The notes under the pieces: generated by a model
Databases searched by the model: none
Told to the model about the DNA's origin: nothing
What the model saw: only the letters and a program-made list of their open reading frames with translations
Shown here: positions 12,841 to 23,775 of the stretch, one piece after another
Layout: every line of letters starts with the position of its first letter
Numbering within the stretch: position 1 is the first letter of the stretch
Translations under genes and position numbers: made by a program
Origin: Diplonema papillatum
Taxonomy: Eukaryota; Euglenozoa; Diplonemea; Diplonemida; Diplonemidae
Direction: 5' to 3'
Length of the DNA: 64,000 nt
NCBI GenBank assembly: GCA_030068145.1
Contig: JAPJBO010000135.1
Coordinates: 248,001-312,000 of the forward strand

Positions 12841-14498
12841 AATCAAAGTCCACATAATGGTACCTGTGGATCCACACGTGGGGGAAAAAACATCCAAAAA
12901 TTTTAACGTGTGGTAATCCAAGCCCTGACGAGGATCGCCTCACCTTGGCAAGCCATGACCGACTGAACGGCCACTACACGCGTGTGAAAGCCAGGTGTGC
13001 TGTATGAAACCAGGTATTTCCCTCTACGGAACGCACGAAGGCCGGGAGTTAAAAAACTCAGGGCGCCCGCCCTACTTGCCGTTACCACGACGCGCAGAAG
13101 ACACGCACCGAGGAGGGGAGGGGTCGTTGGTGTTGGTGCTTTTTTTTTTTTTTTTTTTTGATACGTCAGGGTATTAGTTTGAAGGCTTCCAGGGTTTGCA
13201 GATTTAGACCGTTACTATGGGGTGGTTTTGGGCGGTGTTTCGGTGCCGTTTTCGCCGATGTACGGCGTCTTGGGGCGGAGCCGACACATCTCCACAACTT
13301 CGTTCGGCAAAAGAGGGGTCTTCATGGGTCCTTTAGGGTCAATTATGGTCACCCCGTCAGTTTGGCGACACATTTTGCGGGCGTTTTTTCAACCTACACC
13401 AGTCTGGATCAAGCGTTTCGGGGGTTTCTGAATGCTTCTGGGTTCCCTGTGGGGTTGGGTGCCATATGGGGACGCGCTCCAAAAACAGTCAAAATCGTAA
13501 ACAGACAGTCTCATCAGGCAGCTGAAGGGGGGTGGACCTGGGGACCTATTTTCCTATGATTCCTATGATAATAGGTCCACAGTTTTGGTGTGCGCCGCCG
13601 TGCTTACAACAACATTTTTAGCGTTATTTTTAGCAACATCGCGCCGAAGGCGCGACGGAAAATTTGGGCAAAAATAACTCCGCCCCCCTTTATCATATGT
13701 GGGCAACTCTTAGCTCGTGTGGGATACTCAACTGGCGAACAGGACCTTGATCTGGTAATGAAGCACAGTGGCAGCTGCAACCTGCCGACCCGAAGCTGAA
13801 CACAATTGAACGGCAACGGCTGGGTCTCAGCAGCGGAGGCTCAGCAGCCTTCCGCTACAAACACCACACCCCCCGCCTATATTTACTTTGGACACCGTTT
13901 TTTGAACATTTTTTTTTTTTTTTTTTTTTCCCGACGACAACTAGTGTCAGACTAGCCTACCCGAAGGCAGTTGATTCCTTTAGGCAAGATTTCTCTACCG
14001 GCGGAAGTTGTTTGGGTTAATGGTGTGGTCGGTGGGCCAGTTCCCCGTAGTTCCCCCGTAGTTCAACATGGGGGGGGGGTGTCTTTTTTTTTTTTTCGTT
14101 TCTTGTTTTTTCGCTGAGTGCTTCAGGGATGCAGCCTTGGGTCCGGGAGAGCATTTCTAAGCTACTTTGCACTTTTTCGTCACAAAATACGGACAATTTC
14201 GGGTACTTCGAGCGTACCAAGATCAAAGACCCCAGGAGACAAGCCACCTGGTCCAGGCCAAAATCGGTGAATTTCGGGGGGTAATTTCTTTGTGGCGACC
14301 ACTTTCTGCAGTCGGCCCTGGGCGGAAGAGCTACAAAGGTGCAGTATTACGGCCCAACTTGCGCAGAGCGGCCATGTGCAATGCGTGCCCCGAAGAGGAA
14401 GGAATAGGATGAGAAGGAAGGACAGACTGGGAGTCACGGTTTGACAGGTAGTGACAGGATCAGCTGCGGTATGGAGAGCAGGAAATGTTCTATCGGAA
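12841..14498. other. Gene-poor spacer with poly-T tracts
   Basis: No convincing gene. Poly-T tracts lie at 13140-13159 and 13909-13929. The first is followed by a segment with TTTGCAGATTTAGACCGT, which recurs after another T-tract at about 16489. A 70-bp segment at 14015-14090 with CAGTTCCCCGTAGTTCCCCC recurs at 16395-16430. An open frame of 133 codons at 13158-13559 has no recognisable domain. Confidence 0.5.
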
Positions 14499-14594
14499 GC
14501 CCCGCGCCGGCCGGGTTTCGAAGCGATCACGGGACCGGAGACAGAGGCCCCGCGCCGGCCGGGTTTCGAAGCGATCGCGGGACCGGAGACCTTC
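14499..14594. repeat. 48-bp direct repeat, two copies
   Basis: Two adjacent near-identical 48-bp units start GCCCCGCGCCGGCCGGGTTT. They are GC-rich and otherwise unexplained. Confidence 0.8.
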
Positions 14595-16540
14595 GCGGCG
14601 GTCGGAGGAGAGAGATGGTTCCGGGCGCTGCAGTATTGGTTGGATGGGATGTGCTGGTCGGTGGCGGGTGACGTCTCAAAACCCGCAGACGTCTCGAAAC
14701 CTCGCCGTCGACTTTGAAGTGTGGACCAAACTGGATCTTCCGGGCAGTGTCGTAGCGACGACGGATGGGACACCGTTGAGCATGCGTGCGAGGTACTCTC
14801 AAAACTTTTAAAAACCGTCGGGGATGCGCTGGAGCGAACGGTGACGGACCGCTTCTGCCAGGCAGGAAGCTGGAGAAGATGGGGTCGCTGAGAACGGTGG
14901 GAGCCCCGCCGTGCCTCACGGGGTACGAGATGAGGCCGATCTTCCGTGGTGGTACGGAGACGATGGAAGTGCTCGAGACACAGCTGACGACGGCACGAGT
15001 TCAGCGGCGAGGCGTGAGGGATGGATCTTTTCCTGACGTACGGAGGTGGAAGGGCGGAGCGTGCGGCGAGATGGGCGATGTTCAACGCTACGGAACACGA
15101 AAGTGGAGTGAGCGGGTGTGCCACGAGCACTAGAAGTGCGGCGTGTGAAAGCGCCGGTGCAGCAACCGATGAACCTGGACGAGCAATCGAAGAAGAAGCG
15201 AGGCACCAAACGCGCCTGAGCGCGACGATCAAGTCGAGCTAAAGAGGCGAAAGCATGGTCACGTACGAAGAGATAACCGCGACACCGCAAATCGCCACAG
15301 ATGATTTGTATTCTAACCCAAACTATCAGAGGCGGTCGCGGTCGAGACGGCAACCCGAGCGAGGAGTAAGGTTGATAACCAGAATGACTGTCATAATGGC
15401 CATGCTGAAGGCAAGGTTGCGTTGCAGGAGGAGAAACTGGTGCTTGGCCGAGGATAAGATGGCTATGGCGGCACGGGCAGAACAGAGCGCACGCCTTCGC
15501 AGTCCCAGGACCTCCGCCCACTTGCATACAGCCGTCGATTGGCCTTTCCCAAGAGGACGAGTTGGAATGCAGGTACCATCTCCGGAGAGCTTCCGGTTTC
15601 TCCCAGAGTAGAGGAGCTGATGCAAACGCCACCTGATTGCGGATCACCTTCTTGCCCAAACCCAAGAGGGATAGGAGTGTCGGAATGGCGCGCAAGGAGA
15701 GGCTCTGGCTTGTTTGCTTCTTTCGCTGGCGAGAGGAAGACTTCGGACACGGCAAAGCCTTGGGCTTTTCGGGCTCTGCATCCTTCTGTTCCAGAGATCT
15801 TGCCCACAACAAAATTAGCCTTGAATGGCATGCTTCGGGTGAGGGCATGCAGTTTATCAAGAAGTAACTTCTTATCAGCTCCCTTCCATGCAGACACAAG
15901 TTGGACTCAAGCACATCCTTTCGTCTATCACCGGACTCTTGATTGTGTGCTGCCAAATTTATCTGTGGGCTGTCCAAGATATCCTGCAGATCTCCATCGG
16001 TCAGGCCTCTGCCATCCGTCACGATAACGCGTTATTTTCAAGGACCAGTACAAGCACGCAATGGTAGCAACTGAAGCTTTTCCTTCAGTCCTCTTGGGGA
16101 ACGTTGAAGGGAGCCCGGTAGCGAGCTTTACTTAGCTTCCTGTAAGCGTGAGCCAACCGACTTCTGCGAGTCCTACGATAGCGTTCGAGTCTACATTCCA
16201 ACGAATCCTCCATGCCACGGCGACACGAAGCACCACCCCCCCCCACCCCGAAGGCTCCATTTTTCAAAAGGCTTGGCCCTTCTGTGGAAAGCCCAAGCAA
16301 GAGGAACCGTCTTGCTCACTCCAAAGCTCCCGGTTTGGCGCCGGTGTGTGGCGCTTGAAAAAAATCACTACAAAAAAAAAAGACACCCCAAGGTCAGTTC
16401 CCCGTAGTTCCCCCGTAGTTCCCCCTGGCTATACCGACCACACCAGTTAACGTCTTTTTTTTTTTTTTTTTTTTCCCCGGCCAAGTCCGGTTTGCAGATT
16501 AGACCGTCGGTCAACATCTGCAACGGAAACTAATCCCCTG
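14595..16540. other. Unassigned region with long but unconvincing frames
   Basis: Minus-strand frames of 350 and 368 codons overlap here with no recognisable domain. Between about 15460 and 15900 a second minus frame of 144 codons has a more protein-like composition (around WKGADKKLLLDKL), so a decayed coding segment is possible. 15243-15335 is an inverted relative of the repeats at 56300-56490. 16441-16474 contains a T-tract. Confidence 0.35.
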
Positions 16541-16878
16541 GTACCAGGGAAAGCCTGCTACACGGGAGCCAAGCTTCACGTGTTCGGCGGTACTGCAGAG
16601 CCACGGGCCTACGGGCCAAGTGGCTACCGATTTCCCAAACTAAAGCATCAAGGCGTGGCGCACCTTGGGGCTTGGCGCTTGCGCTGAACACAAGCTCGTC
16701 GAGACGGTCAGCCACAGGGCAGAGCGGACGGGGTTGTGGCACTGCCTCCGACTCAAGCTTTGCAAGCTGTGGTTGACCGTCACGTTCCTGGACCGGGAGC
16801 GGCCTTTTTCTTTTTCTTTTTCTTTTTCTTTTTCTTTTTCTTTTTTCTTTTTCTTTTTCTTCTTCTTCTTCTTTTTTT
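16541..16878 (+). mobile_element. Family C repeat, copy 1 with (TTTTTC)n tail
   Basis: A module of about 270 bp starts ACCAGGGAAAGCCTGCTACA and ends GGGAGCGGCC, then runs into a TTTTTC microsatellite and a T-run. The same module occurs at 25651 and 30878 and inverted at 56822, each with a pyrimidine-rich tail on the same side. No coding capacity is recognised. Confidence 0.8.
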
Positions 16879-17462
16879 TGAGGAATAAGGGGAAGGCAAG
16901 AAGTTTTGCGGCGGGTCTCAGGGTTCATTCTAGGATTTTGGATCCTTCGGTTTTTTCCGGGTCCGTCTTTATTCACTGGGGCCGGAAAATATCTTTCTCA
17001 ACGCAGTGTTGTCAAAACTCACCTGCAGTTTAAGGCGAAGTCCAGCTCTTCCTGACAGTGTCAGGTGCAGAGCAGATGATTGCAGCAGCGGGGCACAGGC
17101 TTTCTGAGAGCTACAATCGGGAAAGTTGCTGGACCCGTAGTTGACTCTCAACTTTTTGCTTGGGCGTCCGCTGGACCCCCTCAGACATGGTGGTCAAGCG
17201 ATTTCGCGTGTGATTAATACATCCTCCTCCTACTGCATATACTGGCTCCGTCTGCTGCTTCGTGTTCACCGTCGCGGATGATGCATAAATCGAAAGTAGA
17301 AAGGTCAGGCAGTGATTCGGTGTGTTTGTCACAATCGTCCTCGTTCTCTCCTCTACTCACTGCTGTACGTGCTCTTTCTCTCTTTTACTCCAAAAAAAAA
17401 AAGACTCCTGCGGCCGCCACCACGAATACATTCGCAATGACTGTGACACCAACCGAGGGGAG
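16879..17462. other. Spacer, nothing recognised
   Basis: I see no gene or dispersed family here apart from a short A-run at 17392-17402. Confidence 0.4.
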
Positions 17463-17570
17463 GGGGAAATCGTTAGTTTAATGTTTCGACAGAACCCTGC
17501 CTTTCATGCACGATTGATGCTGGCAGCAAGACTTCTTCGAAGAAGATGTGTTGTACGGAAAAGAACTGCA
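17463..17570 (+). repeat. Family H repeat, 5' part
   Basis: It shares the start TTAGTTTAATGTTT, the GCATG-rich middle and the AAGACTTCTTCGA segment with the longer copies at 23776 and 29638. It is cut off just before an A-run and family B copy 3. Confidence 0.6.
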
Positions 17571-17580
17571 AAAAAAAAAA

Positions 17581-17887
17581 AAATACTCGACGTTGCTGCT
17601 TCGACTCCGAATGGAAGGGAGGAAATATAGAGGTAAGGGGCAAATACAATACAAACACAACCTGATTGGTTCTTCGCTTACACCACCGTGTGTTGCTTTC
17701 TCACTCAGGACTTTGACCTGTTGTGTTTGTGTGATTTGTCGTGTCGGGGTAGACCCGCATGACCTCACGTCCGTTCAACACGTGGTTCGGTAGTTACAGC
17801 ACTTGGGTTCCCTTCTGTTCTTTGTCGGGCAGCATCATCGAGCATTTCCTTTCAAGCTGGCGCTTATGTAAAAAAAAAAAAAAAAAA
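17581..17887 (+). mobile_element. Family B SINE-like repeat, copy 3 (full length)
   Basis: This is the best full-length example, about 300 bp. It begins in an A-run as AAATACTCGACG and ends GGCGCTTATG followed by about 18 A. Both ends lie in A-runs, so a target duplication cannot be defined. Confidence 0.8.
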
Positions 17888-18648
17888 CGGGGAAAAGAAG
17901 ATCCGGGCTGCGCGGTCCATCTGCTACTCGGAAACGCAATCGTTCTGAGGTAAGCTCGCCGGGGGGCAGAAACATCGCGCAGAGCATAAGGGCGTAACCT
18001 TGCTCGATACCCAATTTTTCAGTACCGGTCTCCATCGTGAGACCCCGGCCCGAACCATACTTCTTTTTTTTTTTTTTTTGTGTTAACAATGCATTGTTGG
18101 GACTAAAAATTAGTAGTTGGCAGCGTACTACATGAAACTTACCAAGGCAGGTGAGTTCCGCTAGTGCGCACAAACAAAAGAAAGCGCCATACTAATTTTT
18201 TTCGCTGTTCAGAGGGGCGTGGCTCGTCTTCTAGTTGTTTCTTCCTGATTGGAGCGGGGGGAAGGGGGTTGCAGTGTAGCGTTGTGGCAGGAACTTCGCC
18301 AGGCATGCTTCGAGAACGGAGTGCAAGACTCCATATGGAAGGATTGGGCCTGTAGTGGTCTCTCTGCCTAACGCGTTTTTAATAGTACATCTGTACTGAC
18401 GGGAACATTTCCGGAACACTGCGGTGTGAGTCTGGTTTGTCAGACAGCTGTTCGTAGCTCGTCGCAGCCAGGACCACCCGTGCTACTAGAGCTCAGGCGA
18501 ATCCGTCACGGGGAGAAGGCCCCTACAACCGTGTCTGAGCAATCAGTTAAAAAGCTCAGGGCACTCGCCCTGATGGTGACTGCGACTCGCTAGGCAGCAC
18601 TGGGAGGGGGGTAGGTACGGTATATACTTTCGGTTCTTGTATCAGTTC
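17888..18648. other. Spacer with a family I inverted copy
   Basis: No gene is seen. A T-tract lies at 18063-18079. Family I recurs inverted at 18375-18415 (AGTACATCTGTACTGACGGG). GTGCGCACAAACAAAAGAAA at 18164 also recurs at 31197, near a different family. Confidence 0.45.
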
Positions 18649-18740
18649 CAACCGTCGTGCGGCTTGCCCTGCGATGTATTGTGCAGGCTAAAACGACGTA
18701 AGCACGGCGTGCCGCGGTGGTTGATCAGCTTCCTACCCTA
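18649..18740 (-). repeat. Family G repeat fragment, inverted
   Basis: ATGTATTGTGCAGGCTAAAA and the downstream TGGTTGATCAG match, inverted, the family G copies at 27699 and 35726. It is diverged. Confidence 0.5.
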
Positions 18741-18950
18741 ACCAGGAAACAGGGTAGGACGCACAACGCCTGCCTTTTTTTTTCCCCCCCCCACCCCCCC
18801 TTCAGCCTAGTACACGAAAAAGTGGGTTGGTTTCCGTCGCGACAGGTTCTCTCTCACTACCTTTCTGGAGAAGTTGCTTGGTTATCGTGATGATGGCTTC
18901 GAGTCATGTGCGCTCTTTATTTTATTTTGCTTCTTTCGTTTGCGGTGTTC

Positions 18951-19215
18951 GAAATACTTCGAGGGGCCGGCAGCTATAGGGGAGGAGAAAACGATACTAC
19001 GGATGGGTCCTTTTTAGAGTTAAAGTTCGCTTGAAATTCCGGGGTTTTAGGGTCTCCGTGTGACCGTTCATGAATGGGTTCTCTTAGAGCAAGAAAGGGC
19101 TATGTGGTTACGGGTTGTATATTGCGTGCACGCTTTCGATATGGGTTTTTGTTGGACGTTTACACCCGGCACTGAACCCATATTTTTTGCCTGCGGTTCG
19201 CGGGTTACAGCATGA
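18951..19215 (+). mobile_element. Relic of family A with a family F segment inside
   Basis: The family A start (AAATACTTCGAGGGGC) and GGAGGAGAAAAC are followed by a family F segment (GTTCGCTTGAAATTCCGGGG, about 19013-19090). Diverged family A middle sequence with GGCACTGAACCCAT follows. It reads as an old A copy with F inserted. Confidence 0.5.
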
Positions 19216-19528
19216 ACCCCTCCCCCGCGGTTAAATAACCTGGCCTCAGTGGTGCAAGCACCACGCGCTCTTCAAACCCAAGAAACATTTTCCCCCGTAT
19301 GGCTTTGGGCGTGTTGCGCTGGTGTTTTTGCGACTGCGGTCTCGTCGCTAGTTTTTCCTACAAAGACAGGGCATATTGCAACACATGTCTGCGCACCTGG
19401 GATGCAAAACGAGTACCACCCTCCGCCAGCGACGCACGACCCTTGGTGCAGAGGCCGAGAACCAGTGCCAAGTTCAGCATCGGAACCAGAACCAGAATCA
19501 GAATCTTCCTACAAACCTCGGCGACCTG

Positions 19529-19563
19529 AGGAACGCTTCGTCCGCCGCCCCAGGCGGTGTGAG
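19529..19563 (-). pseudogene. Third, shortest copy of the PH-like gene tail
   Basis: GGCGACCTGAGGAACG and CCGCCCCAGGC match the edge of the copy at 20527-20565 and, more distantly, the intact gene at 21337. It is followed at once by a TAGC-rich array, as in the other two copies. Confidence 0.7.
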
Positions 19564-20110
19564 ACTCAGTTAGAGCTAGCTGGCTAGCTATAGCTAACTA
19601 GCTGGCTAGTTAGCAATGGCTAACTAACTGTAGCAAGCTAGCTATAACTAACGTTAGCTAGCTAGCTAGCAATGGCTAACTAGCTGTAGCAAGCTAGCTA
19701 TAGCTAACGTTAGCTAGCTAGCTAGCAATGGCTAACTAACTGTAGCAAGCTAGCTATAACTAACGTTAGCTAGCTAGCTAGCAATGGCTAACTAACTGTA
19801 GCAAGCTAGCTATAACTAACGTTAGCTAGCTAGCTAGCAATGGCTAACTAACTGTAGCAAGCTAGCTATAACTAACGTTAGCTAGCTAGTTAGCAATGGC
19901 TAACTAACTGTAGCAAGCTAGCTATAACTAACGTTAGCTAGCTAGCTAGCAATGGCTAACTAACTGTAGCAAGCTAGCTATAACTAACGTTAGCTAGCTA
20001 GCTAGCAATGGCTAACTAACTGTAGCAAGCTAGCTATAGCTAACGTTAGCTAGCTAGCTAGCAATAGCTAACTAGCTATAGCAAGCTAGCTATAGCTAGC
20101 TAGTCAGCTA
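19564..20110. repeat. TAGC-rich minisatellite, 56-bp unit
   Basis: About nine units at exact 56-bp spacing (CAATGGCTAACTAACTG at 19614, 19670, 19726 and onward). The unit is built from overlapping GCTAGC palindromes and can fold extensively. Confidence 0.95.
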
Positions 20111-20118
20111 CCGCGAGT

Positions 20119-20565
20119 TCAAAAGCTACTTCTGATCAGATGCGGGGACTTCCGCTTGTTTCTCGGACTTCCCAAGGTGGGGCTTCCAAGGGGTGAGGAT
20201 GGCAGGAGTCCGTCCGCGTCGAGAAGAGACGAGTGCCGGGCGGCCTGGCTCCCGGCGGTCGGACTCCGCAGGGTCTTCGACGAGTCCCAGTCCGAGCACA
20301 GCGAGTCGTAGTCGTTGACGAACTGCTGCCAGAACTTGCTCTTCTTGCCGGCCGAGCCCCGGGGGGTCTCCTTCTTCGCGCCGCGGCGCTCGCGGCGCGA
20401 GTGCCGCGAGCCCCGCAGGGCGGCTGAATCGCTCGGCGCCGGCGACTGCCGCCGGACGTACGTGTCCATGTGCTCGTTGGAGCTCTCCTCCTCGGTGATC
20501 GACTGCGCGTCGGAGTGCGGCGCCGGCGACCTGAGGAACGCGTCGTCCGCCGCCCCAGGCAGTGT
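20119..20565 (-). pseudogene. Duplicated 3' end of the PH-like gene
   Basis: The minus-strand frame 20119-20469 encodes the last 116 residues of the neighbouring gene (20927-22177). There is one visible amino-acid difference (SPTLGSP against SPALGSP) and the stop codon is kept. Similarity continues to about 20545 and then ends at a junction with CCGCCCCAGGC. No start or promoter of its own is evident. The near identity means the copy is recent or kept alike by gene conversion. It could serve as an alternative 3' exon, but no splice evidence is available. Confidence 0.85.
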
Positions 20566-20569
20566 GAGA

Positions 20570-20925
20570 CTTCGCTATAGCTAACTGGCTAGCTATTGCT
20601 AGCTTCCCAAGCTGGCAAGCTAGCTATAGCTAACTAGCTAGCTAGTTAGCAATGGCTAACTAGCTGTAGCAAGCTAGCTATAGCTAACTAGCTAGCTAGT
20701 TAGCAATGGCTAACTAGCTGTAGCAAGCTAGCTATAGCTAACTAGCTAGCTAGTTAGCAATGGCTAACTAGCTGTAGCAAGCTAGCTATAGCTAACTAGC
20801 TAGCTAGTTAGCAATGGCTAACTAGCTGTAGCAAGCTAGCTATAGCTAACTAGCTAGCTAGTTAGCAATGGCTAACTAGCTGTAGCAAGCTAGCTATAGC
20901 TAACGTTGGCTAGCTAGCTAGTCAG
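20570..20925. repeat. TAGC-rich minisatellite, 54-bp unit
   Basis: Units at exact 54-bp spacing (20650, 20704, 20758), related to the 56-bp array at 19564 but with GCTAACTAGCTAGCTAGTTA in place of its GTTA variant. It begins right after the stop codon of the intact gene, on its 3' side. Confidence 0.95.
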
Positions 20926-20926
20926 C

Positions 20927-22177
20927 TCAAAAGCTACTTCTGATCAGATGCGGGGACTTCCGCTTGTTTCTCGGACTTCCCAAGGCGGGGCTTCCAAGGG
21001 GTGAGGATGGCAGGAGTCCGTCCGCGTCGAGAAGAGACGAGTGCCGGGCGGCCTGGCTCCCGGCGGTCGGACTCCGCAGGGTCTTCGACGAGTCCCAGTC
21101 CGAGCACAGCGAGTCGTAGTCGTTGACGAACTGCTGCCAGAACTTGCTCTTCTTGCCGGCCGAGCCCCGGGGGGTCTCCTTCTTCGCGCCGCGGCGCTCG
21201 CGGCGCGAGTGCCGCGAGCCCCGCAGGGCGGCTGAATCGCTCGGCGCCGGCGACTGCCGCCGGACGTACGTGTCCATGTGCTCGTTGGAGCTCTCCTCCT
21301 CGGTGATCGACTGCGCGTCGGAGTGCGGCGCCGGCGACCTGAGGAACATGTCGTCCACCGCGCGCCCAAGGCTTGCCCCGGGCGAGCCAGGAGTAGAGCC
21401 AGCCGACTTCCGCGGCGTGGCCGCCGCCGGCGGAAGCACGATCTCCGCGGAGGGGATCGGTTCCAGCCGCGGCCGAGCGTGCCCGTCACCGTGGGCCTCC
21501 GGTGCGACACGATTTTCGTACATCGGCGGTACGGGGGCGGCTAGCGGCTGGGCAGCGCGCTGAGGGGGGCCCGGGGCTGTGTGGTGGGTGGGGAAGGCAG
21601 GGGGCGGCGGCGGCAATACTCCGTCGGAGCTCGTAGGGTTCACTGGTGGAGCATGCGGGGACGCCAGCGGCGAGCCGAATAGCCCGCGCTTGCCGTTCTT
21701 GATTTTCATCGGCGGCGGGACGTAGCCGGGACCCTTCTTCAGCATCGCGTTCGTGGGCATCTGGCCCTGCGCGTCGTGGACCGGCCGCTGCTGCGCGACG
21801 GTCGCCACGGAAGCGATCACCTTCGCCAACTCGCTCGCCAGCCTATGCGAGCCAGCGACCGCTCCGTTCTGGATGACCCGCAGCAGCAGCGGCGGCTCGG
21901 AACACCCTGTCTTCGGCCGGATCACGATCGTGTCCACCCCGCTGTAGCCGACGCTGTCGATGTCTTGCACGTCGAACGCCCGCTTCAGCCCGCCCGTCAC
22001 CTCAGCGACCAGCACGTACGTCGGCGTGCACAGCATCACGCGGCGCCTGTTCTTCCCAGTGCTCGACACATGGTTGACGACCGCGAAGCAGTAAATCAAG
22101 CTGCTCTTTGTGGCGAAGCCGCGAACCAAGTTCGCGGGAAACGCCACCGTCGTGGGCAGCAGGTACGTTTCGGCCAT
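20927..22177 (-). CDS. PH-like domain protein with long disordered tail (416 aa)
   Basis: The frame starts at the ATG at 22177 (MAETYLLPTT). An upstream in-frame TTG at 22282 is less likely because the leader between them is low-complexity and the ATG context recurs in all duplicated copies. Residues 1 to about 125 alternate beta-type strands (RRRVMLCTPTYVLVAEV, GLKRAFDVQDIDSV, DTIVIRP, PLLLRVI) and end in a helix (HRLASELAKVIASV). This is the pattern of PH-like folds in protist proteins, and a membrane- or partner-binding role is inferred from the fold only. Residues 140-300 are proline-rich. Residues 300-416 are basic and serine-rich with RRQS, RKSP and FWQQFVNDYDSLCSDWD, a possible short binding helix. 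No introns are seen. Both gene ends are partly duplicated around it. I do not recognise a named orthologue. Confidence 0.85.
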   Translation of the reverse strand: MAETYLLPTTVAFPANLVRGFATKSSLIYCFAVVNHVSSTGKNRRRVMLCTPTYVLVAEVTGGLKRAFDVQDIDSVGYSGVDTIVIRPKTGCSEPPLLLRVIQNGAVAGSHRLASELAKVIASVATVAQQRPVHDAQGQMPTNAMLKKGPGYVPPPMKIKNGKRGLFGSPLASPHAPPVNPTSSDGVLPPPPPAFPTHHTAPGPPQRAAQPLAAPVPPMYENRVAPEAHGDGHARPRLEPIPSAEIVLPPAAATPRKSAGSTPGSPGASLGRAVDDMFLRSPAPHSDAQSITEEESSNEHMDTYVRRQSPAPSDSAALRGSRHSRRERRGAKKETPRGSAGKKSKFWQQFVNDYDSLCSDWDSSKTLRSPTAGSQAARHSSLLDADGLLPSSPLGSPALGSPRNKRKSPHLIRSSF

Positions 22178-22400
22178 CGGAACGATCTGGTTTTTTTTTC
22201 TATCTCCTCTACCCCTGCCCGTGTCCCGACTCCCGTCCGGTTCCTGACTGTAGCAGAGTATTAGAGAGGGAAAATGTGCCAAAGACAGTGCATAATGCTA
22301 TCTATAAATGATGGGCAACTTTCTCAGGTAAGCGATCCCCCTGATTCGGAATATTGATATCGCGCGGGTTTTTAAACGAGTACGTTTCGGCCATCGGAAC
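22178..22400 (-). promoter_or_regulatory. 5' leader and upstream block of the PH-like gene, repeated
   Basis: On the minus strand the ATG is preceded by a purine-rich A-run with ACCAGATCG, then by CGGGACACGGGCAGGGGTAG. The block recurs upstream of starts at 22394, 22995 and about 23204. The short frame from 22394 diverges after MAETY, so only the leader is shared there. A promoter or trans-splicing region is plausible, and it is the unit being copied. No core promoter motif is identifiable. Confidence 0.4.
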
Positions 22401-22995
22401 GATCTGGTCTTTTTCTACCCTCCTACCTCCTCTACCCCTGCCCAGCCCGTGTCCCGACTCCCGTCCGGTTCCTCACGGTGGCAAAGTATTAGAGTGGGAA
22501 GTTGTGTTGAAGACTGTGCATCTAAAAATGATGGGCAACTTTTTCAGGGTTGCGATCCCTGCTCCCCGTAATATGGCATGTACCCGGGACCCTTCTTCAG
22601 CATCGCATTCGTGGGCATCTGGCCCTGCGCGTCGTGGACCGGCCGCTGCTGCGCGGCCGCCTTCGCCAACTCGCCCGCGAGCCAGCGACCGCTCCGTTCT
22701 GGATGACCCGCAGCAGCAGCGGCGGCTCGGAACACCCTGTCTCCGGCCGGATCACGATCGTGTCCACCCCGCTGTAGCCGACGCTGTCGATGTCTTGCGC
22801 GTCGAACGCCCGCTTCAGCCCGCCCGTCACCTCAGCGACCAGCACGTACGTCGGCGTGCACAGCATCACGCGGCGCCTGTTCTTCCCAGTGCTCGACACA
22901 TGGTTGAAGTAAATCAAGCTGCTCTTTGTAGCGAAGCCGCGAACCAAGTTCGCGGGAAACGCCACCGTCGTGGGCAGCAGGTACGTTTCGGCCAT
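22401..22995 (-). pseudogene. Partial 5' copy 1 of the PH-like gene
   Basis: The minus-strand frame 22597-22995 keeps MAETYLLPTT through VIQNGAVAGS. It lacks 12 bp (YCFAVVN becomes YFN), then leaves the original frame after a deletion near the HRLASEL position. The homology ends at about 22570 within TACCCGGGACCC. The copy has no C-terminal region and is not expected to give the full protein. It forms one unit of a tandem duplication of about 815 bp with 22996-23800. Confidence 0.85.
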
Positions 22996-23727
22996 CGGAA
23001 CGATCTGGTTTTTTTTTCTATCTCGCCCGTGTCCCGACTCCCGTCCGGTTCCTGACGGTAGCAGAGTATTAGAGAGGGAAAATGTGCCAAAGACAGTGCA
23101 TAATGCTATCTATAAATGATGGGCAACTTTCTCAGGTAAGCGATCCCCCTGATTCGGAATATTAATATCGCGCGGGTTTTTAAACGAGTACGTTTCGGCC
23201 ATCGGAACGATCTGGTTTTTTCCCTACCTCCTCTACCCCTGCCCAGCCCGTGTCCCGACTCCCGTCCGGTTCCTCACGGTGGCAAAGTATTAGAGTGGGA
23301 AGTTGTGTTGAAGACTGTGCATCTAAAAATGATGGGCAACTTTTTCAGGGTTGCGATCCCTGCTCCCCGTAATATGGCATGTACCCGGGACCCTTCTTCA
23401 GCATCGCATTCGTGGGCATCTGGCCCTGCGCGTCGTGGACCGGCCGCTGCTGCGCGGCCGCCTTCGCCAACTCGCCCGCGAGCCAGCGACCGCTCCGTTC
23501 TGGATGACCCGCAGCAGCGGCGGCGGCTCGGAACACCCTGTCTCCGGCCGGATCACGATCGTGTCCACCCCGCTGTAGCCGACGCTGTCGATGTCTTGCG
23601 CGTCGAACGCCCGCTTCAGCCCGCCCGTCCCCTCAGCGACCAGCACGTACGTCGGCGTGCACAGCATCACGCGGCGCCGGTTCTTCCCGGTGCTCGACAC
23701 ATGGTTGACGACCGCGAAGCAGTAAAT
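22996..23727 (-). pseudogene. Partial 5' copy 2 of the PH-like gene, truncated
   Basis: The minus-strand frame 23398-23700 matches the same region as copy 1 but keeps the 12 bp missing there. It breaks off at about 23727 inside the codons for the SLIYC region, so it has no start of its own. It shares with copy 1 the downstream frame change and the internal GAGCCAGCGACCGC junction. The leader block is repeated at 22999 and 23206, matching 22181 and 22396 at spacings of 818 and 810 bp. Confidence 0.8.
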
Positions 23728-23775
23728 GGAGTTGCTGACGCAGCTTTTTTTGTCATCAACAACCGGACTGGAGTT

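Noticed and set aside
13158-13559. 133-codon plus-strand frame after a T-tract
   Set aside because: Moderately protein-like, but no domain, no repeated copy and no splice or leader signal; left as unassigned spacer.
14180-16022. Minus-strand frames of 350 and 368 codons
   Set aside because: They overlap each other and other open frames, consist of low-complexity arginine/serine/proline text, and show no domain. GC-rich sequence keeps frames open by chance.
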